Of a stretch of 14,642 nucleotides of DNA, positions 1-6,480 are shown one piece after another. The notes under the pieces were generated by a model. The model saw only the letters and a program-made list of their open reading frames with translations, was not told the origin of the DNA and did no database searches. This DNA is from an uncultured Clostridiaceae bacterium (lineage in GTDB: Bacteria; Bacillota; Clostridia; TANB77; CAG-508), in contig CATXTS010000039.1 in assembly GCA_958402495.1 (NCBI GenBank), positions 1 through 14,642 of the forward strand, written 5' to 3'. The stretch's first letter is position 1. Each line of letters starts with the position of its first letter. Made by a program: the position numbers and the translations under genes.

Positions 1-1
1 A

Positions 2-400
2 ATATCAAACTTTAAAAGAGTTCAAGACTTCAAAAAGGAGTATTTAAAAGAGAAAGAAGAAAATAAAACAGAACAAATATATACAGGTAAGCAAATGATA
101 GAAAATATATATAATAAGAAACTATATGTGCAATCTACAGTTACTTGGAACAAGATGTATAAAACAGAACTGTATAAAACAACTAATTTTCCATATGGGA
201 AATTACATGAAGATGAATATACTACTTATAAATTGTATTATAACTGTAAAAAAGTAGTTATGTCATCAGAAATTTTATATTATTATCGTTATGTACCGAA
301 TAGCATTATGAATAAAAAATTTAATAAAAAAAGACTAGATGGCATAGCAGCCTTAGAAGAAAGGTTAAAATTTTTTCAGGAAAAAGAAGAGAAAAAATAG
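2..400 (+). CDS. Family 2 glycosyltransferase, C-terminal part (5' end outside window)
   Basis: The frame is open from base 2 with no stop, so the gene starts before the window and the ATG at 95 is internal. The visible part carries the usual C-terminal half of GT-A fold family 2 enzymes: TWNKMYK, then FPYGKLHEDEYTTYK, in which the acidic ED pair is the expected catalytic base region, and a YYYR...NSIM segment. Such enzymes transfer a sugar from a nucleotide donor onto a cell-surface polysaccharide or teichoic-acid-like glycan at the cytoplasmic face of the membrane. The stop at 398-400 follows a run of six A. Adding one A would let the frame run on as EAYTGILCGNMKK, which resembles the family tail, and a second missing A near 433 would extend it to about 480. 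The last residues therefore look lost by homopolymer slippage or by sequencing error. Donor and acceptor cannot be told. Confidence 0.85.
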   Translation: MSNFKRVQDFKKEYLKEKEENKTEQIYTGKQMIENIYNKKLYVQSTVTWNKMYKTELYKTTNFPYGKLHEDEYTTYKLYYNCKKVVMSSEILYYYRYVPNSIMNKKFNKKRLDGIAALEERLKFFQEKEEKK

Positions 401-469
401 AAGCATATACAGGTATTCTATGTGGAAATATGAAAAAGTAATGGAAAAGCAAAAATACAATTTAATAAG

Positions 470-504
470 AAAAGCAAATGGTTAATGGATAATCATTTGC
501 TTTT
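470..504. terminator. Hairpin terminator after the glycosyltransferase
   Basis: The arms AAAAGCAAATG (470-480) and CATTTGCTTTT (494-504) pair perfectly, and the stem continues inward through a G-U pair and three further pairs. The stem is A-rich on the left and T-rich on the right, so it could stop transcription from either side. It marks the end of the glycosyltransferase unit. Confidence 0.65.
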
Positions 505-531
505 ACTATATCAAAATAGCTAGAAATTTTT

Positions 532-649
532 ATAATTTAAATACTAGCGTATTCTATTTATGATTTTTTATATCAAAGTCAACTAAAATAAATATAAATC
601 CATAATTTAAATTTTCAATGAATGATTGCGTATTCTATATTTTTTATAT
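532..649. repeat. Imperfect AT-rich direct repeat in intergenic DNA
   Basis: The stretch 505-675 holds no gene. Within it, two blocks (532-573 and 602-649) share ATAATTTAAAT, then GCGTATTCTAT, then TTTTTTATAT in the same order with small differences in spacing. The second block runs into a TATAAT at 650-655. No function is visible; this may be duplicated promoter-like DNA or debris. Confidence 0.4.
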
Positions 650-655
650 TATAAT
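626..655 (+). promoter_or_regulatory. Weak candidate promoter for the DUF3795 remnant and downstream operon
   Basis: TATAAT at 650-655 is preceded at 18 bases by TTGCGT (626-631), a poor -35 match. No better promoter was seen before the SAP-domain gene, so transcription of the 1130-3793 operon may start here and run through the decayed gene. Confidence 0.3.
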
Positions 656-675
656 GATAGTAAAATGATAATTAA

Positions 676-1086
676 AAAGAAGGAAATTTTCAATATTGTT
701 ATACTTGTCAACATTTTCCTTGTGAAAGATATAGCCATATAGATGACTATGATACTTTTATAACTCATCAACATAGAAACGAAGATATAGAATTGGTTAG
801 AAAAATAGGAATAGAAAAGTATCATACCATTTTGAAGAAGAAGGCAGACTATTTAAAATTACTTTTAGAGTATTACAATAATGGTAGAGAGAAAACATTT
901 TTTTATCTTGCTATGAATTTGTTAGATTTAGAAGATATAGAGACTGTCATGATGCAATTACAAAACAAAGAAATAATAAACCAAAACCGTAAAGGAGAAA
1001 AGTAAACTAGCGGTTAAGTTATTTCAAGAAATAGCACAGCAAAAAATATAGAACTAAGATTAAGAAGGAAACCAAAGGTCAAATGA
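676..1086 (+). pseudogene. Decayed DUF3795-family gene (N-terminus missing, two frameshifts)
   Basis: Read from just after the stop at 673-675, the frame gives CYTCQHFPCERYSHID, then THQHRNED, then NNGREKTFFYLAMNLLDLED. This is the cysteine-containing middle and helical C-terminal part of DUF3795 proteins, whose biochemical role is unknown. The usual N-terminal cysteine block and start codon are absent, and the TTG at 793 lies inside the domain. The frame stops at 1003-1005. The family tail then continues in the next frame as KSKLAVKLFQEIAQQK (about 992-1043) and returns to the first frame as IELRLRRKPK after an A-run that is one base short, ending at TGA 1084-1086. Two opposite one-base shifts at A-rich sites plus the missing start make this a remnant. 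Sequencing error could explain the shifts but not the lost N-terminus. I am fairly sure of the family from the motif order. Confidence 0.72.
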
Positions 1087-1112
1087 CAATTACAGGAGAT
1101 AAAATTGTCATT
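1082..1112 (+). repeat. Inverted repeat in the leader of the SAP-domain gene
   Basis: AATGACAATT (1082-1091) and AATTGTCATT (1103-1112) are perfect complements around an 11-base loop. The hairpin ends just before the ribosome binding site AAAGG at 1114-1118. It could protect or regulate the 5' end of the operon mRNA, or be an operator. It has no T-run and so is not an obvious terminator. Confidence 0.5.
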
Positions 1113-1129
1113 GAAAGGTAGGTTATATT

Positions 1130-1711
1130 ATGCAGGAAAGACCAAATTTAGATACAAGTTTAGATAGTCAGACTTTTAGAGAGTACTATTATCTAAAAGA
1201 AGAACTTGTAGATTTTTGTAGAAAAAATAATTTACAAGCAACTGGTGGAAAAACAGAATTAATAGAAAGAATAGCAGAGTTTTTAGAGACAGGAAAAGTC
1301 ATATTTAAAACACATAATAACACTAAAACGAATATTCCTGATGTTATAACATTAAGTACAAAAATAGAAACTAATTTTGTATGTTCTGAAAAACACAGAG
1401 CATTTTATCAAAAACAAATAGGAAACAGTTTCTCTTTTAATGTATTGTTTCAAAAATGGTTGAAAAATAATTCTGGAAAGACCTATCAAGAATCTATAGT
1501 AGCCTATTATCAAATATTAAAAGATAAAAAGGAAAGAAAAACAACTACTACTATTGATAAGCAATTTGAATATAACACTTATATTAGAGATTTTTTTAAG
1601 GATAATAAAGATAAAAATTTAGAACAAGCTATTACGTGTTGGAAATATAAGAAAAGTATAAAAGGGCATAATCGATACGAAAGAGAAGATTTAAAAGCAT
1701 TAAAGGATTAA
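1130..1711 (+). CDS. SAP-domain protein with DUF6434-like C-terminus
   Basis: This is a 193-residue protein. Residues about 16-55 form a SAP helix-extension-helix motif (YYYLKEELVDFCRKNNL, GGKTELIERI), a fold that binds DNA in many proteins. The remainder matches the DUF6434 pattern as I recall it: FNVLFQKWLKNNSGKTYQE, then QFEYNTYIRDFFKDN, then CWKYKKS and a RYEREDLKAL end. The role is unknown; nucleic-acid binding is an inference from the SAP motif. There is no signal peptide or membrane segment, so it is cytoplasmic. It is the first intact gene of a five-gene run in which gaps are 0 to 31 bases. The start is supported by AAAGG eleven bases upstream and by the protein beginning just before the SAP helix. 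Confidence 0.85.
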   Translation: MQERPNLDTSLDSQTFREYYYLKEELVDFCRKNNLQATGGKTELIERIAEFLETGKVIFKTHNNTKTNIPDVITLSTKIETNFVCSEKHRAFYQKQIGNSFSFNVLFQKWLKNNSGKTYQESIVAYYQILKDKKERKTTTTIDKQFEYNTYIRDFFKDNKDKNLEQAITCWKYKKSIKGHNRYEREDLKALKD

Positions 1712-1740
1712 TAAAAAAAGTATTCTGTAAGGAGATTAAA

Positions 1741-2118
1741 ATGGGAAGAATTGTAAAAAATAAAGAATTAAAAAATACAAGATTAGCGACAAACTATGGT
1801 GGCTGGATGTATTGCACTGAGTGTAATAAGAATATAGGATATTTATGCTATGCAACTTATGATGAATTAAAACTGGACTATGAATGTAATTGTGGAAATA
1901 AGGGAAGTGTAGTTATTGATTTTGAAGATACTCAGATAGGTTGTCATTGTGAAAAAGAACTAATTACTATAAAAAATAGATATTGCTGCCCAGACGATGC
2001 ATCTCCACTTATCACCATGCTAGATAAACATGTAAAACAGTATGAATTTGAAATAACTTGTAAGAGTTGTGGGAAGCATTATAACCAGAAATCAAAAAAC
2101 GAAGGAGGAAATTTCTAG
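1741..2118 (+). CDS. Cysteine-rich zinc-ribbon-like hypothetical protein
   Basis: This 125-residue soluble protein has eleven cysteines, several in ribbon-like pairs: CTEC at 25-28, CNC at 49-51, CHC at 68-70, CC at 82-83 and CKSC at 107-110. This suggests one or more structural zinc sites, perhaps two stacked ribbons. I do not recognise the family, and no catalytic motif is visible. It starts behind AAGGAGATTAAA, 29 bases after the SAP-domain gene, and its stop TAG directly abuts the ATG of the next gene, so it is almost certainly co-transcribed. The last residues (NEGGNF) are encoded by the ribosome binding site of the following gene (GAAGGAGG), showing translational coupling. Nucleic-acid binding is possible but unproven. 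Confidence 0.8.
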   Translation: MGRIVKNKELKNTRLATNYGGWMYCTECNKNIGYLCYATYDELKLDYECNCGNKGSVVIDFEDTQIGCHCEKELITIKNRYCCPDDASPLITMLDKHVKQYEFEITCKSCGKHYNQKSKNEGGNF

Positions 2119-2373
2119 ATGACTCATAAAGAAATTCTATTAGCTAATATAAATAAAATGCATACTACACAAATGGGTATGGATAGAATTAAAAGAAATC
2201 TAGAATTAGAAACCACTGATGTAATGGAGTATTGTAGGAAAAAAATATTAGATGAAAATAGTAACATTTATAAGCAAGGTAAGAACTGGTATTGTGAAAT
2301 AGATAATATCAGAATAACTATAAATTCCTATAGTTATACAGTGATAACAGCTCATAAGAAAAAAGATAAATAA
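2119..2373 (+). CDS. DUF3781 family small protein
   Basis: The product is 84 residues long, the usual size of DUF3781 proteins. It shows the order expected for that family: KEILLANINKMHTTQMG, RIKRNLEL, EYCRKKI, then GKNWYCEIDNIRITINSYSYT and an ITAHK end. No enzymatic or binding function is established for the family. The ATG directly follows the stop of the cysteine-rich gene, and the ribosome binding site GGAGG lies inside that gene's last codons. It is part of the same operon as its neighbours and is cytoplasmic, with no membrane segment. Confidence 0.85.
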   Translation: MTHKEILLANINKMHTTQMGMDRIKRNLELETTDVMEYCRKKILDENSNIYKQGKNWYCEIDNIRITINSYSYTVITAHKKKDK

Positions 2374-2397
2374 AATGCAAATGATAGAGAGGAAAAA

Positions 2398-2943
2398 ATG
2401 ATGAAATACATATCTTTATTAAGGGGAATCAATATAAGTGGTAAAAATAAAATAGCCATGTCTGAATTAAAAAAGGAATTGGAACAAGTTGGATATGAAA
2501 ATGTTGTAACTTATCTGAATAGTGGCAATGTTATTTTTACAAGTAGTATAAAGGATAAAGATAGTATAAGAAATCATATACAGTTAGTCATAAAAAACAA
2601 ATTTAATTTAGAGATACCTATTTATATAATGACATCACAAGAATTAGAAGAATTGTTAAATCATCATCCAGAATGGTGGGGAAAAGATGACAAAGAAATA
2701 TATGATAATATAATATTTCTTATTCCTCCGACTACTTATGAGGAGGTCTTTAACACTATAGGTCTTCCCAATGTATATGAAAAAATAGAAGAATATAAAA
2801 ATACTATTTTTTGGTCATATACTTTGAAAGATTATAGAAAAACAAATTGGTGGTCAAAGACAGCAAGTACCAATATAAGGGATAAAATAACAATAAGAAC
2901 AGCTAATACAGTAAAAAAGGTATTAGAGATATGTAATAGATAG
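2398..2943 (+). CDS. DUF1697 domain-containing protein
   Basis: This 181-residue protein opens with MKYISLLRGINISGKNKIAM and has the characteristic YLNSGNVIF strand at about 40-50. It ends with a W-S-KT-S-TNIRDKITIRTANTV segment, all hallmarks of DUF1697 proteins at about their usual length (near 180). The domain is widespread and uncharacterised; a nucleotide- or nucleic-acid-related role has not been shown to my knowledge. It starts 24 bases after DUF3781. Two adjacent ATG codons (2398 and 2401) are possible starts, and the GAGAGGAAAA upstream serves either. It is intact, in the operon, and shows no sign of decay. Confidence 0.9.
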   Translation: MMKYISLLRGINISGKNKIAMSELKKELEQVGYENVVTYLNSGNVIFTSSIKDKDSIRNHIQLVIKNKFNLEIPIYIMTSQELEELLNHHPEWWGKDDKEIYDNIIFLIPPTTYEEVFNTIGLPNVYEKIEEYKNTIFWSYTLKDYRKTNWWSKTASTNIRDKITIRTANTVKKVLEICNR

Positions 2944-2974
2944 ATAATAAGAAAAGTATAAAAGGAGGATTTAT

Positions 2975-3793
2975 ATGTTATATTTGAAAACTTTTCAGCT
3001 AAGTGAGATTAGAAACGCTAATGAAAATATATATCCTTTTAATATTTTAAAAAAGAAAGAACCAGATGTTTTTGTATTTGCACCGATTACCGTGTTATAT
3101 GGAAATAATGGTTGTGGAAAGTCTACAATATTAAATTTAATAGCACATAAATTACAGTTAAAAGGAAAAGAGAGAAATGGACCTGCGTTAGAGGGAGAGC
3201 AGCCTTATTTTGAACAGTTTGCATCTCTTTGTAAGTATTCTTTAGGTGAAGATGAATATGGTAGACAAATACGAACTATTCCTCAAAACAGCCGTTATAT
3301 AAAAAGTGAAGAAATCTTATATGAGATTAGGAAGATAGAGCAAAATGCAGTTCTAGAAGAGAGTTTTGTGTGTAATCACATTAGAAATCATATGGATGTT
3401 AAAAAGGCAAAAGAGTTAGTTAAGACGGAGAAAGGACAAATACAATTACAAAGGTTTCGCTTTGCACAAGATAAATATTCTAATGGGGAAACGACTTTGC
3501 AGATTTTATCGGATAATATACAGCCAGATAATTTATATTTATTAGATGAACCAGAAGTTTCTCTTTCTCCTCAAAATCAAGTAGAATTAGCAAAAGAACT
3601 AAATCAATTAGCTAGGTATTTGGGTGTGCAATTGATTATTGCAACACATTCGCCTTTTATGTTAGCTATGTTAGAAGCTAAAATCTATAATTTAGATACA
3701 AAGACTTACCAAGTACAAAAGTGGAGTCAATTAGAGAATGTGAAATACTTTTATAACTTTTTTAAAGAAAGGGAAGAAGAATTCTTTTCATAG
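2975..3793 (+). CDS. AAA/ABC-type ATPase (predicted, stand-alone)
   Basis: In this 272-residue protein the Walker A motif GNNGCGKST lies at 43-51, a degenerate ABC-type signature YSNGETT at 168-174, Walker B LYLLDEPE at 187-194 and the switch histidine in ATHSPF at 223-228. This order and the short length match the COG3910-like predicted ATPases related to the AAA_15/AAA_21 and OLD group. It binds and hydrolyses ATP in the cytoplasm; its client is unknown. There is no TOPRIM or other nuclease domain after the ATPase, unlike OLD proteins, and no transmembrane partner next door, so transport is unlikely. It starts behind AAAAGGAGGATTTAT, 31 bases after DUF1697, and is the last gene of the operon. 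No clear terminator follows it. Confidence 0.88.
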   Translation: MLYLKTFQLSEIRNANENIYPFNILKKKEPDVFVFAPITVLYGNNGCGKSTILNLIAHKLQLKGKERNGPALEGEQPYFEQFASLCKYSLGEDEYGRQIRTIPQNSRYIKSEEILYEIRKIEQNAVLEESFVCNHIRNHMDVKKAKELVKTEKGQIQLQRFRFAQDKYSNGETTLQILSDNIQPDNLYLLDEPEVSLSPQNQVELAKELNQLARYLGVQLIIATHSPFMLAMLEAKIYNLDTKTYQVQKWSQLENVKYFYNFFKEREEEFFS

Positions 3794-3905
3794 ATTAGAT
3801 ATATTTCCTGAAAATATGGTTTTAAATTAAAGGAAAACATTGACTAATCTTTAAGGTTTCTATTTCATAAAGGGGGCAACTATTTATTAGATGTTCTCTT
3901 AGACT

Positions 3906-3978
3906 TTAAATTTCAATTTTAGGTCGATATTTTTCAAGCCATATATTCACTTAGCAAAGATAAGCCATAAGTCGAGGA
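3906..3978 (-). pseudogene. Decayed copy of the asnB 3' end (oldest of three)
   Basis: Read on the minus strand this stretch gives LMAYLC, a TAA stop, then VNIWLEKYRPKIEI and a final TAA. The intact AsnB in this window ends LMAYLCQVNMWLERYQPKIEL. The internal stop replaces the Q codon (CAA to TAA). DNA similarity to 7016-7090 includes TTCAATTTTAGG, CAAGCCA and a 16-base block GCAAAGATAAGCCATA, and it fades at about 3978. No rest of asnB is present. It is a gene fragment, not a gene, and is more diverged than the copy at 5197. Confidence 0.85.
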
Positions 3979-4211
3979 GATAGACATTAGATATCAAAAA
4001 ACATACATATCAAGTTTGCTAGAAGTTGTAAAGATTGTTGAGAAATACTAAATCACGATTTTAACAAAATTGCTATAAGGCAACAGAAAGACAAAATGGG
4101 ATACTTACTAAAAAATCAAAAAATAAACGTAATAATCCAATGAATTTTTCCGAATTAATTGATAAATAATAAAAAATAGTATAAACTATTTATAGAAAGT
4201 AGGAGATAACT
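3979..4211. other. Gene-poor AT-rich spacer
   Basis: No supported gene was found between the asnB fragment and the nucleotidyltransferase gene. A stop-free plus-strand stretch at 4071-4169 ends NNPMNFSELIDK and might be the tail of a lost gene. It has no start codon, no ribosome binding site and no family I recognise, and open stretches of this length occur by chance. Confidence 0.35.
4174..4191 (+). promoter_or_regulatory. Short inverted repeat upstream of the nucleotidyltransferase gene
   Basis: AAATAGT and ACTATTT flank ATAA, 20 bases before the start codon and in the likely promoter region (TTGATA at 4159-4164 could be a -35). This placement suits an operator for an autoregulated two-gene unit. 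The base composition makes chance repeats common, so support is modest. Confidence 0.35.
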
Positions 4212-4718
4212 ATGATTAGAGATAATTTAATAGAAGTACTCCATGAAATGGAAGAAGTAACGAAACTGTTTAAACTAGAACCATTTGATATTTACATCAT
4301 TGGAGGAGGAGCCTGTATATTAGGGAAATATACTACTAGAGCAACTTTAGATATAGATTTTGTTGATTTGGGTTATCCAGCAAAATATGGAAAAGCATTC
4401 GTATTATTAAGAGATTATGATATGTTGGAATATCAAAGCACTATATTATCCCCCACTTATAAAGAAAGAGCGATAAAACTAGAAGAATTTAGTTATATAA
4501 ATGTTTATATTCTATCAAAAGAAGATATTGTAATAAGTAAAATAATAAGACTTGCAGAAAAAGATATTGAAGACATAAACCAAATTATGCCAAAATGTGA
4601 TAGAATAATTTTAAATAATATCATTGAAGAAATTTTAAATAGAAATGATTTATTTGAAAGTAAGAAGAAAGAATTCGAGAAGAAATTAGAAATATTTAAG
4701 GAGAAATATGGTGTATAG
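4212..4718 (+). CDS. DUF6036-like nucleotidyltransferase, candidate toxin-antitoxin component
   Basis: In this 168-residue protein, residues 27-50 read IYIIGGGACILGKYTTRATLDIDF. This is the glycine-rich turn, then R-x-T-x-D-I-D, of the Pol-beta-type nucleotidyltransferase fold, with D47 and D49 as expected metal ligands. A second conserved stretch, VYILSKEDIVISKIIRLAEKDIEDI at about 97-121, fits the DUF6036/AbiEii-like pattern in which the domain ends with K and D residues. The reaction is inferred to be nucleotide transfer to RNA or protein; the target is unknown. The start is backed by TAGGAGATAACT. Its end overlaps the next gene by 11 bases, so the two are translationally coupled, as in toxin-antitoxin or abortive-infection pairs. 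It could equally be a housekeeping nucleotidyltransferase-like protein, but the accessory setting argues against that. Confidence 0.78.
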   Translation: MIRDNLIEVLHEMEEVTKLFKLEPFDIYIIGGGACILGKYTTRATLDIDFVDLGYPAKYGKAFVLLRDYDMLEYQSTILSPTYKERAIKLEEFSYINVYILSKEDIVISKIIRLAEKDIEDINQIMPKCDRIILNNIIEEILNRNDLFESKKKEFEKKLEIFKEKYGV

Positions 4719-5046
4719 AGTATTTTGTGAAAGTTATGAAAATTTTTTAAATTCATTTGATGGTGATAATTATAGGTTAAAAGTTTCAAAGCCACTTGAG
4801 TTAATAACAAATATAGATAAATATAAGGAAGAAGAAATAAAACAAAGTGAATTATATAAAAAATTATGTGATTTGATTTATTTTATTAGAAAAAATATTG
4901 AAAGATTTCCGAGGTTAAAAGCATTTCTATGGACTTTAAGTTCAAGAAATATAAATGGAAGAGAGTATAAAATATCAAATATAGAAGAATTAGAAGAGCA
5001 AGCTAAGTTAATAAATTCATTTTTAAAATTAGCTTACTGGTATTAA
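4708..5046 (+). CDS. Small unknown partner of the nucleotidyltransferase
   Basis: This 112-residue protein is mostly helical in appearance, with charged clusters (KYKEEEIKQSELYKKL, IRKNIERFPRLKAF). It has no membrane segment and no recognised family. Its ATG lies inside the last codons of the nucleotidyltransferase gene, behind AAGGAG. That 11-base overlap strongly suggests a functional pair. It contains no histidine, so it cannot be a HEPN RNase with an Rx4-6H motif, the usual partner of MNT nucleotidyltransferases. I infer an antitoxin or regulator role only from position. A weak AT-only hairpin (5047-5055 with 5061-5069) follows the stop and may help end transcription. Confidence 0.72.
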   Translation: MVYRVFCESYENFLNSFDGDNYRLKVSKPLELITNIDKYKEEEIKQSELYKKLCDLIYFIRKNIERFPRLKAFLWTLSSRNINGREYKISNIEELEEQAKLINSFLKLAYWY

Positions 5047-5152
5047 TTTAAATATTGTGGATATTTAAAAATCCTATATTGTAAAAGGAACAATCGAAAC
5101 TAACTGTAGACGAGAAGGTATTTTGAAAATTAAAAATATCGAAGATACGACG

Positions 5153-5193
5153 TTCAAAACTTGAGGTGCCAATTTGCAACCTCAAGTTTTGAA
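5153..5193. repeat. 41-base hairpin next to the second asnB 3'-end copy
   Basis: TTCAAAACTTGAGGT (5153-5167) pairs with ACCTCAAGTTTTGAA (5179-5193). The inner bases also pair apart from two mismatches, so the palindrome is centred on T5173. It sits three bases from the stop codon of the asnB fragment, exactly as the hairpin at 6973-7011 sits after the intact asnB, so hairpin and tail were copied together. It probably was an asnB terminator. In one plus-strand frame it reads NLRCQFATSSF, the same motif the ORF6N gene encodes at its own palindrome. Confidence 0.8.
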
Positions 5194-5196
5194 GAT

Positions 5197-5274
5197 TTAT
5201 AATTCAATTTTAGGCTGATACTTCTCAAGCCACATATTTACCTGATAAAGATAAGTCATTAATTGTTGACCAGT
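5197..5274 (-). pseudogene. Truncated copy of the asnB 3' end (26 codons, in frame)
   Basis: The minus-strand reading is LMTYLYQVNMWLEKYQPKIEL followed by TAA, differing from the intact AsnB C-terminus at only a few positions (T for A, Y for C, K for R). Similarity to 7016-7093 includes the 17-base block AAGATTTATAATTCAAT and runs to GACCAGTC. It then stops abruptly, leaving SRH and a stop in the unrelated flank. The copy is cleaner than the one at 3906. Because it differs from the local asnB at both silent and coding positions, it is either an old duplication or the tail of a different asnB allele. It cannot be expressed as a useful protein. Confidence 0.9.
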
Positions 5275-5420
5275 CCTAGAGTGTTAGAAAACGGTACGAG
5301 TGGAAGACATTGAAAAGTAAGCATTTTTTGAAAGTGTAATTACCTATTTTTAAAATAATAGTAAAAAACAATAAAATATAGGACGAATTATATAATGTAG
5401 TTGACAATCTAGAACAAATG

Positions 5421-5444
5421 TTTTAAACTATAATTAGTTTAAAA
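5421..5444 (+). promoter_or_regulatory. Promoter with overlapping palindromic operator for the ORF6N gene
   Basis: TTTTAAACTA (5421-5430) and TAGTTTAAAA (5435-5444) are perfect complements around TAAT. The arrangement contains the -10 box TATAAT at 5429-5434. A TTGACA at 5401-5406 lies 22 bases away, longer than the usual 17, so either the promoter is weak or activator dependent, or another -35 is used. A palindrome lying on the -10 is the classic place for a repressor site. The ORF6N product itself is the obvious candidate to bind it. Confidence 0.6.
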
Positions 5445-5459
5445 TAAGGATGTGATATT

Positions 5460-6404
5460 ATGGAAAAAGAAAATAATAGTATCGTATCAATAAATAAAGA
5501 ATTAAATATAGAAAAATACGAAGCAGAAAATATTAAAAATTTAATTTATAATATTAAGGGAAAACAAGTAATGTTAGATAGTGATGTAGCTATGTTATAT
5601 CATTATGAGACTAAATATATTAATCTTGCTGTAAGGAGAAATCAAGAACGATTTCCAGAAAGTTTCTGTTTTCAGTTAACAAAGGAAGAATTTGATAATT
5701 TAAGGTTGCAATTTGCAACCTTAAATTATCAAACTAATAATAAATCAAAAGTAACTAGAAAATATTTGCCATACGTATTTACAGAGCAAGGTATAGCAAT
5801 GCTTTCAGGGATTTTAAAGAATGAAATAGCAATTCAAGTCAGCATAAATATTATTAATGCATTTGTAGAAATGCGAAATTTTATAGCATTAAATGGACAA
5901 GTATTTCAAGAGATAAATACTATAAAGGGCAAATTGTTAGAACATGATAAAAAGTTTGACAGGGTGTTTGATGAACTACAAAATAAACAAGAAAGTGAAT
6001 TTAAACAAAAAATATTCTTTGATGGGCAAATATATGATGCCTATAGTCTAATAATTGATATAATAAAAAGTGCTAAAGCAAAAATATTAATAATAGATAA
6101 TTATATAGACGAAAGTATTTTAAAAATATTAGCAAAGAAAAATAGAAATGTAGAAGTAGTAATATTAACTTCACAAAATTGTGATTTAAGTAAATTAGAT
6201 GTTAACAAATTTAACAAACAATATCCTGTGTTAAAAGTAGCAAGGACAAATAGATTTCATGATAGGTTTATTGTCATTGACAATAAAGAATTATACCATT
6301 GTGGAGCATCACTAAAAGATTTAGGAAAGAAATGTTTTGCAATTAGTAAAATGGAGGATATGGAATATGTAAAAAGATTTGAACAAATTGTAAACAACCA
6401 ATAG
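5460..6404 (+). CDS. ORF6N-domain DNA-binding protein with PLD-like C-terminal domain
   Basis: This 314-residue protein has an ORF6N domain at about 25-145. The motifs are IKGKQVMLDSDVAMLY, NLAVRRNQERFPESFCFQLT, EEFDNLRLQFAT, KYLPYVFTEQGIAMLSGIL and IINAFVEMRNF, as in phage-type antirepressors of the KilA-N/ORF6N/Rha group. A charged helical linker follows (about 150-185). The C-terminal part, about 188-314, contains AKILIIDNYIDESIL, then RFHDRFIVIDN at 266-275 and YHCGASLKDLGKKCFAI. This half resembles the PLD-like domain often fused to ORF6N, with HDR in place of the classical HxK. It probably binds DNA and regulates transcription; the second domain may sense or act on nucleic acid, which is inference. 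The ribosome binding site is TAAGGA. The coding sequence holds a 43-base perfect palindrome at codons 78-92. Confidence 0.88.
   Translation: MEKENNSIVSINKELNIEKYEAENIKNLIYNIKGKQVMLDSDVAMLYHYETKYINLAVRRNQERFPESFCFQLTKEEFDNLRLQFATLNYQTNNKSKVTRKYLPYVFTEQGIAMLSGILKNEIAIQVSINIINAFVEMRNFIALNGQVFQEINTIKGKLLEHDKKFDRVFDELQNKQESEFKQKIFFDGQIYDAYSLIIDIIKSAKAKILIIDNYIDESILKILAKKNRNVEVVILTSQNCDLSKLDVNKFNKQYPVLKVARTNRFHDRFIVIDNKELYHCGASLKDLGKKCFAISKMEDMEYVKRFEQIVNNQ
5691..5733. repeat. 43-base perfect palindrome inside the ORF6N coding sequence
   Basis: The 21-base arms 5691-5711 and 5713-5733 are exact reverse complements around the single base T5712. The core is AAGGTTGCAATTTGCAACCTT. It encodes FDNLRLQFATLNYQ (residues 78-91). 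A 21-base perfect stem in coding sequence is far beyond chance. It also shares its core with the hairpins at 5153-5193 and 6973-7011. It may be a binding site for the encoded protein or an mRNA hairpin. Confidence 0.92.
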
Positions 6405-6480
6405 ACATAGTTAATAGAAAATATAAGAAAGAATCATGTTAGTATCTAACCAATAGATAGTAAGTTGCAGGAGAATAGAA

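Noticed and set aside
793..1005. A complete 70-residue gene starting at TTG 793
   Set aside because: The DUF3795 similarity, including its cysteines, continues upstream of 793 and downstream in other frames, so this is a fragment of a broken gene rather than a gene.
1083..1121. Mini open frame reading MTITGDKIVIER
   Set aside because: It is too short, has no ribosome binding site, and mostly encodes the arms of the inverted repeat at 1082-1112.
2975..3793. OLD-family nuclease or ABC transporter ATPase
   Set aside because: There is no TOPRIM domain after the ATPase, and no membrane partner or typical LSGGQ signature.
4505..4810. 101-codon minus-strand open frame
   Set aside because: It is a shadow of the nucleotidyltransferase pair: phenylalanine- and isoleucine-rich translation of AT-rich opposite strand, with no ribosome binding site.
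4708..5046. HEPN RNase partner of an MNT nucleotidyltransferase
   Set aside because: The protein has no histidine at all, so the Rx4-6H active site is absent.
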